Below, piece after piece: positions 36,578 through 42,763 of a stretch of 42,763 bases of DNA; position 1 is the first letter of the stretch, and the number at the start of each line of letters is the position of its first letter. The notes below the pieces were generated by a model. It was not told where the DNA came from and searched no databases. It saw nothing but the letters and a program-made list of their open reading frames with translations. Source of the stretch: Bordetella parapertussis (lineage in GTDB: Bacteria > Pseudomonadota > Gammaproteobacteria > Burkholderiales > SG8-41); contig CAMBCF010000035.1 of assembly GCA_945864585.1 (NCBI GenBank), positions 1 through 42,763 of the forward strand. The letters are read 5' to 3'. The position numbers and the translations under genes were made by a program.

Positions 36578-37393
36578 CTAAAACGTGCCTCTGCCCGCCT
36601 CGGCTCCCGCTTCTTCATAACCCGGCTGACCCGGCAGCAAACGACGTCCGTCTTTGTTTATGCGCGGCTCGATCACGGGTATATCGCCCAGCGCCTGCAT
36701 GCGCTTGATCAGCGACGCCACATTGTCGTGCTCGGCAAACAGGCGCAGTGTATGCATGGTGGGTGTGCGTATGTCGAATTTTTTTTGTTTGTTGAGGCTC
36801 AGCGCTTCGCCGGGACGCACCCACAGGTGATCGATGGTTTCGCGATTGTCGTGTAGCGGCTTTTGTAATTCCGGTGCAGCCGCCACAAAGAACCGGGTAT
36901 CGTAACGGCGTGGCGAACCTATCGGCGTGATCCAGTGACTGAAATAGGTTATCTGCTGCAGCGGCAGTCGCAGGCCTTCATCCTTGAGCATTTCGCTGAG
37001 TGGATGTTCGCCGTGTTCAACCCGGCTGCGGTACGCGTGAAAACGCTCCGCCCGCACGCTGTCATCCAGCGTGACGGTTTCACCACGCTCGTTGCACGCC
37101 AGCAGGATGCCCGCTTCTTCGAATGACTCACGTATCGCCGCCACCCAGTAGGCGAGCCCCCCGCTGACGATGCCAAGCTTGCGGCTGGCGGCGGCATCAT
37201 CAAGCCCTGTGCATAACGCGGCGATGTCATCCGAACTGTCATGGCTATCCACAGCGCCACCCGGGAACACGTATGCTCCGGGCACGAACACCGACTGAAA
37301 ATTGCGCTGCATCATCAGCACTTCAATACCTTGCGCTGTGTCACGCGCCAGGGTCACCGTCGCGGCTGGGCGAGGAGTCAAAATTTTAGTCAT
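36578..37393 (-). CDS. NUDIX hydrolase, NUDT19/acyl-CoA diphosphatase-like
   Basis: A 271-aa protein with a Nudix fold whose box is split by an insertion: FPGGAVDSHDSSD is followed about 33 residues later by AAIRESFEEAGILL, which carries the REx2EE catalytic core. This long insert is typical of NUDT19-like CoA/acyl-CoA diphosphatases. The neighbouring metallo-beta-lactamase-fold gene and a Bug receptor 22 nt upstream form a minus-strand run. The exact substrate is inferred from family only. Confidence 0.82.
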   Translation of the reverse strand: MTKILTPRPAATVTLARDTAQGIEVLMMQRNFQSVFVPGAYVFPGGAVDSHDSSDDIAALCTGLDDAAASRKLGIVSGGLAYWVAAIRESFEEAGILLACNERGETVTLDDSVRAERFHAYRSRVEHGEHPLSEMLKDEGLRLPLQQITYFSHWITPIGSPRRYDTRFFVAAAPELQKPLHDNRETIDHLWVRPGEALSLNKQKKFDIRTPTMHTLRLFAEHDNVASLIKRMQALGDIPVIEPRINKDGRRLLPGQPGYEEAGAEAGRGTF

Positions 37394-37415
37394 AAGTATT
37401 TGTTTTTATTGAAAA

Positions 37416-38387
37416 TTATTCCATCTTTACACCAGCCACCTGGATAATGCGGCGGTTTTTTTCGATCTCGCCGCGTACGAACTGACCGAACTGCGCCGGC
37501 GTGGTCTTCGCCATAACATCGGCGCCGCCCACTGCGAGACGCTCTTTCACATCGGGCAGATTGAAGACACTGTTCATGTCCCTGTTCATTTTATCGACGA
37601 TCGCGCGCGGCGTTCTGGCAGGCAGAAACACGCCGTACCACTGCACCAGTTCGATATCGGGATAACCGACCTCCTTCATGGTCGGCACCTCCGGCAGCGC
37701 GGATGAGCGCGCGCCACTGGTCACCGCCAGCGCATTCAGCCTTCCGGCTTTGGCATGCGGCACCACCGGCAGCAGCGACAGAAAACCAATCGGCACATGG
37801 CCGCCGAGATTGTCATTCAGCGCCGGGCCGGCGCCCTTGAAAGGGATATGCACCATGTCGATCTTGGCAAGTATCTTTAGCCATTCGCCCGCCAGATGCT
37901 GCGGGCTTGCCGTGCCTACTGAAGCGTACGAGTATTTGCGCTGTCCGGCGGTTGCAACCAGTTCCTTGATCGACTTCACGCCGGTCGAAGGATGCGCGGT
38001 AATGACCACCGGCGTGGTTGAAGCCAGCGTCACGGGTTCAAGATCCTTAAGCGGATCGTACGGCATGTTCTTGAACAGACTGACGTTGGTGACAATCTCC
38101 GACGACGCGCTCATCAGCACAGTGTAACCATCGGGCGCGGCCTTGGCCACGATGTCGGTACCGATCATCGCGTTGCCGCCGGGACGATTATCGATGACCA
38201 CAGTTTGATTCCAGCGCTCGTACAACTTGGGCGCGACGTTGCGCGCGTTTATGTCTGTGCCGCCACCGGGTGCATAAGGCACCACGATGCGCACCGGGCG
38301 CGACGGATAGGCCGGTTGCGCCTGCGCGACGACTGCGGCAAGCGTCATCAGGCTTATGCTGGCTGCTGTTAGGAACCCGTTAATCAT
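37416..38387 (-). CDS. Bug-family (TctC) substrate-binding protein
   Basis: A 323-aa periplasmic receptor: signal peptide MINGFLTAASISLMTLAAVV ending AQAQ, the N-terminal block YPSRPVRIVVPYAPGGGTDI, HIPFKGAGPALNDNLGGHVP in the middle and EIEKNRRIIQVAGVKME at the end. GGAGGA lies 5 nt before the ATG. It is the first gene of a run with the NUDIX and metallo-beta-lactamase-fold hydrolases. No permease gene is adjacent; it may use the tctAB pair at 27-29 kb, or another. Confidence 0.92.
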   Translation of the reverse strand: MINGFLTAASISLMTLAAVVAQAQPAYPSRPVRIVVPYAPGGGTDINARNVAPKLYERWNQTVVIDNRPGGNAMIGTDIVAKAAPDGYTVLMSASSEIVTNVSLFKNMPYDPLKDLEPVTLASTTPVVITAHPSTGVKSIKELVATAGQRKYSYASVGTASPQHLAGEWLKILAKIDMVHIPFKGAGPALNDNLGGHVPIGFLSLLPVVPHAKAGRLNALAVTSGARSSALPEVPTMKEVGYPDIELVQWYGVFLPARTPRAIVDKMNRDMNSVFNLPDVKERLAVGGADVMAKTTPAQFGQFVRGEIEKNRRIIQVAGVKME

Positions 38388-38428
38388 CGCCGTCCTCCCT
38401 CATCAGTGCAGTACATTTGGATTTTACG

Positions 38429-38503
38429 TCACTCAACGCGAATATTTGCCTCGCGCACCACATTGCTCCAAGGCTTGTATTCGACACTCACTTCATGTGC
38501 TCC
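38429..38503 (-). pseudogene. Bug-family receptor, C-terminal remnant
   Basis: A 24-codon open stretch ending WSNVVREANIRVE-stop closely resembles the C termini of the intact Bug proteins here (WGKVVREARIKAE, WTRVAKVANIKLD). A TAA at 38504-38506 lies directly upstream in frame, and no further Bug sequence is visible. It lies 42 nt beyond the start of the intact Bug gene at 37416-38387 and indicates loss of a second receptor. The remaining 38504-38887 contains repeats but no gene. Confidence 0.6.
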
Positions 38504-38525
38504 TTAAATTCAAAACCTTTTTAAC

Positions 38526-38555
38526 CACAGATGAACACAGATAAACGCAGATGAA
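38526..38555. repeat. Three 10-bp tandem units (CACAGATGAA type)
   Basis: CACAGATGAA, CACAGATAAA and CGCAGATGAA are contiguous. Similar ACAGATGAACACAGAT-like repeats are widespread in intergenic DNA of many bacteria; no function is known to me. Confidence 0.75.
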
Positions 38556-38716
38556 ATTCAAAACCCGTCATTCTGGCGGAAGCTAGACGGCAGACTCAGA
38601 CCGAGTGGCCCATGTTGGTTATTTTAGACCATCAAGCCCGATAAAACTCGGCGATTGCGCATGGTGTAAGGACCGCCTTTCCCGGATGCATGTGCCGGAA
38701 AACTATCCGCTAACCT

Positions 38717-38790
38717 GTAGCGTGTGCTGTGCGCGCGATCCATAGCCGCAAGCGTAGCCCGTGACAATTCGTGCGCACAGCGCACGCTAC
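38717..38790. repeat. 18-bp inverted repeat (GTAGCGTGTGCTGTGCGC type)
   Basis: GTAGCGTGTGCTGTGCGC (38717-38734) and GCGCACAGCGCACGCTAC (38773-38790) are complementary with one mismatch, with 38 bp between. It lies in the 500-bp gene-free stretch 38388-38887, about 100 nt downstream of the membrane protein gene on the minus strand. It could form a large stem-loop; it resembles dispersed palindromic repeats. Confidence 0.75.
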
Positions 38791-38887
38791 GGTTTGCGGT
38801 GCCGGCGGCGCAAGACGCATTGGCACTACGCTGGCACCCTGGGCCGGAACGTACCGCGGTTCCGGCGATTATTTGATCGATCCGTCG

Positions 38888-40237
38888 CTACATGCGCAGA
38901 AACACCCGCCCGTTTTCCAGATTGAACATCTTGCGATCAGCAAGCGCAGCGCTGGCCTTGAACGACAACCGCCTCGATTCTGCATCCCACGCCATCGGCT
39001 TACCGGTATACGGATCAAAAAAGCGCGCGTCGGACTTCGCCACAAAATCGGCAATGCCCTCCGTGCTCACATCGGCGGCGATGATTTCAGCACCCAGCCC
39101 CAGTAATCGATTGTATGCGTCCAGATCATGCAGGCGCAGCGCAGACGACGAAAACGACGGCATGGCGACACGCATCAGGACTTTGCCGATGGGGTTGATG
39201 ACATAATCCCCGACGGTCATTGCGTCGCGCGCCGCATCCTCCGCCGCCCCCTCGTGCACCAGCGCCGCCGGCGGCTTACGCAACACATCCCGCGTATGCA
39301 TGTAAGCGGCATGCGCCGCGTTGATGGTTGCATTCGGATTATAAAACAGGCGCATGCCGATCAGTTCGTAAAATGCACCCGCGCTGCCCGCGACGGCCTG
39401 CTGCCGCAATGCCTGCTTGATCGAGCCAAATTCAGTATAGATCAGCACATCCATGCTGAGCGCAGCAGGTTCAAGCGGTTTGCACATTGCTGTCAAGCGC
39501 GGCGCAAAGGGTTTTAAATCGGCCAGGCTGGTCTGCAGCAAGTCCGCCACAAACGCGAGATCGCGGGTGTAATTCGCGGCAGCCACCATGCGACCGACCA
39601 GGGTGCGAGAGCCTTTGATCATCACCCGCTGAAACGCAATGTCGCGCTCGACAGCCGCCAGCGCGTCGTCGATTCTACCGGCCTGCACCGCGAGCGCCGC
39701 GCGCACGAGCCATGCGCGTTGCGCCGCGCCCATCGCCGCGTAACGCGGAAATTGCGACTCCAGATTAAAGCGGTAATCCAGAATTTCTTCATACGCGGAA
39801 TAGGCAATTAGCTTTTCATAGCGCGTGAGGTCTTCCTTGTAGGTGTCAAGTTGCGCGTTGATGCTGTCCGCTTTGTCGTGTACCGCAGCCAGACACGAGG
39901 TTTGCGCCGAATCACACAGCGGCGAGCGCTCCGCGCGTTTGGTTTCAGGTTTTTTTTCAGCGCGATTCTCATGCGCCGCTGCGCGTGCCTCAGCGAGCCA
40001 TGCAAACGCGTAAGCCACGCCATCGGCGCCGTCGCCCGCGCCCATCGCAATCACTGCGAGATAGCCGTTTTGCGCCACCGGCACGCGTGATTCGCGCGGC
40101 TCGCCCATCGCTGCTGCCTGCGCGTTCATTGGCTCGTCAAAGGCGTTGATCGCGATCACCGCGCCCGCCAGTAACAAAATCAGCGCCAGCGGCAGCAGTG
40201 ACCATCGCAGCAATTTTTTATGTTTGGCAGTTGCCAT
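38888..40237 (-). CDS. Membrane-anchored protein of unknown function
   Basis: A 449-aa protein, unrecognised. A basic start (MATAKHKKLLRWSLLPLALI) leads into one hydrophobic segment to about residue 31, so it is anchored in the inner membrane with most of its chain outside. The rest is mainly helical and charged. A Cys pair in SPLCDSAQTSCLAAV (about 106-115) could form a disulphide, and the C-terminal region has FDPYTGKPMAWDAESRRL, reminiscent of domains that bind or process peptides, though I cannot assign it. It lies 21 nt downstream of a DMT-family transporter gene and is probably cotranscribed. Confidence 0.7.
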   Translation of the reverse strand: MATAKHKKLLRWSLLPLALILLLAGAVIAINAFDEPMNAQAAAMGEPRESRVPVAQNGYLAVIAMGAGDGADGVAYAFAWLAEARAAAHENRAEKKPETKRAERSPLCDSAQTSCLAAVHDKADSINAQLDTYKEDLTRYEKLIAYSAYEEILDYRFNLESQFPRYAAMGAAQRAWLVRAALAVQAGRIDDALAAVERDIAFQRVMIKGSRTLVGRMVAAANYTRDLAFVADLLQTSLADLKPFAPRLTAMCKPLEPAALSMDVLIYTEFGSIKQALRQQAVAGSAGAFYELIGMRLFYNPNATINAAHAAYMHTRDVLRKPPAALVHEGAAEDAARDAMTVGDYVINPIGKVLMRVAMPSFSSSALRLHDLDAYNRLLGLGAEIIAADVSTEGIADFVAKSDARFFDPYTGKPMAWDAESRRLSFKASAALADRKMFNLENGRVFLRM

Positions 40238-40258
40238 CGTGTGCTGATGCAGATCGCA

Positions 40259-41098
40259 CTACAACAATTTCAGTGCCGCAATGCCGGCGCACACCAGGCC
40301 TGCCGCCAGCCAGCGCAGGCAGCCGAACTTTTCGTGCAACACAACCGCTGCGATGATCGCGCCAAACAGCACGGCGCTTTCCCGCAACGCAGCCACCAGC
40401 GCGAGCGGCGCCTGCGTCATTGCCCACAGCGCGAGCCCATACGAGGCAATGGAGCATGCGCCGCTCGCCAGCGCCTTGCCCCACACGCAGCGCGGCAGCG
40501 CAAAATAGCGGGTGCGCACCGCTGCGCCTATGGCCAGCATGGGCGCCGCGGTCAACACGAAAAGCCAGGCCACGTAACTCCAGGCATTGCCGGCAGCCCG
40601 CACGCCCAGGCCATCGATCAGTGTGTAAGCCACGATCACGGCTGCGTTGGACAATCCGATCATCCAGGTGCGGCGCGACACCGTCGCCGCGCGCCAGCCT
40701 TCCAGCGCCAATGCGCCTACACCGGCGCACAGCATGCACACCCCCACCCAGCCGCCCCACGCCAGCCCCTCATCCAGCAGCACAGCCGCCAGCAACGCGG
40801 TGAATAACGGCGCCGCCCCGCGCATCAGCGGGTAAATAAAGCTTATATCCGCAGCGCGATAAGCAAAGGCCAGCAGCGAAAAATACACCACGTGCACCGC
40901 CACAGACGCCGCCAGATACGGCCAGCTCGCTACGGCCGGCAACGGCAAAAAGGGTAGCGCAATCAGCGCCAGCACTCCGGCACCCACGCACAGCATTATC
41001 GAATCGAGCAATTTGTCGACGCCCGATTTGATCAGCGCATTCCACACCGCGTGCAGCAACGCGGCGAACAACACGATGCCCATGACCTCGAGGTTCAA
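40259..41098 (-). CDS. EamA/DMT-superfamily transporter
   Basis: A 279-aa integral membrane protein with about ten hydrophobic segments in two repeated halves, typical of EamA drug/metabolite transporters. Examples are MGIVLFAALLHAVWNALIKS at the N terminus, ADISFIYPLMRGAAPLFTAL around 85-104 and LVAALRESAVLFGAIIAAVV in the second half. The SFIYPLMRG-type segment and the ESxxxFGAI block are family-like. The exported compound cannot be told. It precedes the unknown anchored protein on the same strand. Confidence 0.88.
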   Translation of the reverse strand: MNLEVMGIVLFAALLHAVWNALIKSGVDKLLDSIMLCVGAGVLALIALPFLPLPAVASWPYLAASVAVHVVYFSLLAFAYRAADISFIYPLMRGAAPLFTALLAAVLLDEGLAWGGWVGVCMLCAGVGALALEGWRAATVSRRTWMIGLSNAAVIVAYTLIDGLGVRAAGNAWSYVAWLFVLTAAPMLAIGAAVRTRYFALPRCVWGKALASGACSIASYGLALWAMTQAPLALVAALRESAVLFGAIIAAVVLHEKFGCLRWLAAGLVCAGIAALKLL

Positions 41099-41164
41099 CG
41101 CATGCCTTTGTCGTCGCTGGAGCGCAACACCACCGCGATCACTATCGCGTTAGTACCGCGTTTC

Positions 41165-41221
41165 AATCTCGCTGGAAAGCCGCTAACCCGCGCTACGCGC
41201 GGTAATTATTAGCGCGAGATT
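41165..41221. repeat. Nested inverted repeats in the gap upstream of the DMT gene
   Basis: AATCTCGC (41165-41172) pairs with GCGAGATT (41214-41221), and CCGCGC-TAC-GCGCGG (41188-41202) forms a tight inner hairpin. The structure lies downstream of the small membrane protein gene on the minus strand and could end its transcript. The rest of 41099-41408 shows no gene or other site I can support. Confidence 0.5.
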
Positions 41222-41408
41222 AGCAGAGCAGGAAAAGGCATGATAGCGCATGTTGCTATTCGCGCAAACACTGAACAACGTGTCCGCGCTGGCGCTCGGG
41301 TTGGGCCTTACGGCGGTTGCGCACCGCTGCCGTCAATACCTATGCCAAGGTACTGGCATCGGAATGCACGCGCGCATGGGCGCGCTGTTGTTACCCGGTC
41401 TGCCCGTG

Positions 41409-41618
41409 TTACTTGGGGTCGATTTGCTTAACCTGCTCTTCCTGCTTGTCTTTGCGCGTGACCTGCCAGAAAATCCACACGCTACTGCCCACCATGAGCA
41501 CCAGAAATATTAGTATGCCCAGGTAGTTAGGCTCAGGAAAGCTGCCTTCCTGAACTTCTATTGCGTGCGTCACACCCAGCATAAAAGCTGACACTAAAAA
41601 TGTAATGAGTCGGGTCAT
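41409..41618 (-). CDS. Small membrane protein of unknown function
   Basis: A 69-aa protein (MTRLITFLVSAFMLGVTHAI at the start) with a signal-like first segment and a second hydrophobic segment (LGILIFLVLMVGSSVWIFW, about 33-51) followed by a charged KDKQEEQ tail. ATG 41618 is chosen over the upstream frame to 41708 because AGGAG lies 6 nt before it. It predicts a single- or two-pass inner-membrane protein. No family is recognised. A larger plus-strand frame over the same bases is rejected as a shadow. Confidence 0.6.
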   Translation of the reverse strand: MTRLITFLVSAFMLGVTHAIEVQEGSFPEPNYLGILIFLVLMVGSSVWIFWQVTRKDKQEEQVKQIDPK

Positions 41619-42019
41619 AGCCATCTCCTGAAGGTTGAGTGGAACATCCGCCGCGCACATCCTGAGTGATGACACTTGACGTCGCAGGTAATCATTTTGC
41701 ACCCGCAAACTTACCCTGTCCTTACGTCACGGGTTAATGATGGCGCCCGCGGCGTGCACCTTGATTTCAAATGAAACACGGCGGCGCGTGTTCTGACATA
41801 CGGTTGCATCGGACACTCCCGAACCGTCAATAACAGTTCGCCATAATCCGCTGCAGCTCCCATGCAACCGCGCATTGCCGCACTTTCAGTTTTCGAAGAA
41901 CATCGATACAACGACAGTTACGCGTAAGACAATTTCTTTAGACTGCACCGTTCACGATAAGGCACCTATTCGCATAAGCGATTGTTTTTATGTATTTTTG
42001 ACCCAAACAAAAAACCGTC
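41619..42019. other. Gene-free region upstream of the efflux channel gene
   Basis: About 400 bp between the small membrane protein gene (minus) and the efflux gene (plus). No RNA gene, convincing promoter or operator was recognised. ATG 41990 opens only three codons (Met-Tyr-Phe) before a TGA at 41999, in the same frame as the efflux protein. Confidence 0.5.
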
Positions 42020-42763
42020 TTGATTGGCGTCATAGTATCAGCGGCAATCTTCCATGGCTCGCCAACGGCGCTTGCGCAAGCACCAGCACCAGCACCCGCG
42101 CCGGGGGCGCTGACGTTACGTGCCGCCGAAAGGCTGTTTCTGCAACGCAACCGCGAGCTGCAAGCCGCGCGCCGCGCGATTGAAGGCGCGGACGCCGATG
42201 TGGTTAGTGCCGGTGCGCGTCCGAATCCGAATTTATCGATCAGCACCAACAGTATTTCCCGATCATTGGGCGGCGGCTCGCCCATCGACAAACGCATCGA
42301 TACCACCGTCGGCCTCTCGCAATTGTTCGAGCGCGGCAACAAAGCGGGGCTGCGCACGGAATCCGCGCAAGCGGTCGCCGCCGCCGTGCGCAGCGACCAG
42401 CGCGATGTGGAGCGCGTAATGCGTGTGGCATTACATGGCGAGTACTACGATCTGTTGCAGGCGCAGGAGAGATTGCGCATTGCCAGCGAAACCGCTGCAC
42501 TGTTTCAAAAATCCGTAGATGCGCTGAATCTGCGTCTCAAAGCGGGCGACGTGGCCGCAGTGGATGTATCGCGCATGAGCGTGGATGCACTGCGCGCGCG
42601 CAATGATGCGCGTAGCGCACAAGCGGATATCGAAAAATCCCGCTCGGTGCTCGCCTATATGATGGGCGCGGACAGCGATGCCGCGCGCCTGCGCGCCGCC
42701 GATAGTTGGCCTGCGCTGGAAACGCCCGATGTGAAAATCGCCGACGCCATTATCGATGCGCGT
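42020..42763 (+). CDS. TolC/CzcC-family outer-membrane efflux protein, N-terminal part (partial)
   Basis: The frame runs from TTG 42020 without a stop to the end of the window, so the protein is cut after 248 residues. A signal-like start (LIGVIVSAAIFHGSPTALAQ) is followed by an Ala-Pro repeat and the outer-membrane efflux domain: LTLRAAERLFLQRNRELQAA, SAGARPNPNLSIS, VGLSQLFERGNKAGLR and RLKAGDVAAVDVSRMSVDAL. This matches the CzcC/CusC branch, the outer channel of RND metal or drug pumps. The true start is uncertain: no ATG with a ribosome-binding site is in frame, and an ATG at 41990 is separated from this frame by one TGA codon. Confidence 0.85.
   Translation, partial: MIGVIVSAAIFHGSPTALAQAPAPAPAPGALTLRAAERLFLQRNRELQAARRAIEGADADVVSAGARPNPNLSISTNSISRSLGGGSPIDKRIDTTVGLSQLFERGNKAGLRTESAQAVAAAVRSDQRDVERVMRVALHGEYYDLLQAQERLRIASETAALFQKSVDALNLRLKAGDVAAVDVSRMSVDALRARNDARSAQADIEKSRSVLAYMMGADSDAARLRAADSWPALETPDVKIADAIIDAR

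Noticed and set aside
41250-41513. A hydrophobic 87-aa plus-strand frame
   Set aside because: It runs antisense over the small membrane protein, which has the better ribosome-binding site; hydrophobicity on both strands is a codon-complement effect.

Overview
The window is a GC-rich bacterial chromosome segment that most resembles a betaproteobacterium (Burkholderiales or Nitrosomonadales type). Three things point there: the order lepA-lepB-DUF4845-rnc-era-recO-pdxJ-acpS-nagZ, the rpoE-rseA-rseB-mucD envelope-stress cluster directly upstream of it, and several Bug-type (TctC) solute receptors together with a tctBA membrane pair. This assignment is inferred from gene content and order, not from a database search.

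Layout. 1-192 is the tail of an oligopeptide/dipeptide ABC ATPase, followed by a tRNA-Val(GAC) gene on the minus strand. 455-2413 (plus) is a three-gene cluster: a YgiB-like lipoprotein, a YgiC/YjfC ATP-grasp ligase and a YjfL (DUF350) membrane protein. 2609-18574 is a long minus-strand block of housekeeping genes. Read in the direction of transcription it runs rpoE, rseA, rseB, mucD, a thioredoxin-fold protein and a terminator, then lepA to nagZ, and then a family 5 uracil-DNA glycosylase, uvrC, an APH-fold protein and pgsA. 18797-20347 is an osmoprotectant-type receptor-permease fusion with no ATPase beside it.

20365-22334 is a small accessory patch. It holds a RelE/RelB-type toxin-antitoxin pair, a BrnT/BrnA pair, a tRNA-like 3' fragment, a possible transposase tail and an array of about 22-bp repeats that looks like an insertion-sequence end. 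A TPR protein follows. 23242-29453 is a tripartite tricarboxylate transporter (TTT) region with three Bug receptors, a PuuE-like deacetylase-fold enzyme and tctB-tctA. 29948-35576 carries two complete AcnA-type aconitases in tandem. 35708-38387 is a minus-strand unit of Bug receptor, NUDIX hydrolase and metallo-beta-lactamase-fold hydrolase, with the remnant of a fifth Bug receptor upstream. 38888-42763 holds an unrecognised membrane-anchored protein, a DMT transporter, a small membrane protein and the start of a TolC/CzcC-family efflux channel that runs off the window.

How it works together. The 2609-18574 block combines envelope stress response, protein export and processing, RNA processing, DNA repair, and cofactor and lipid synthesis. 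The 23-38 kb region suggests carboxylate scavenging: Bug receptors hand ligands to TctAB, and the aconitases next door would isomerise citrate-like substrates. That metabolic link is inferred from position. I did not find a clearly new multi-gene system. The most interesting details are a 13-bp tandem repeat spanning the acpS stop and nagZ start, a brnT promoter that predicts a leaderless toxin mRNA, an APH-like protein with Asn in place of the catalytic Asp, and the aconitase pair beside a TTT transporter.
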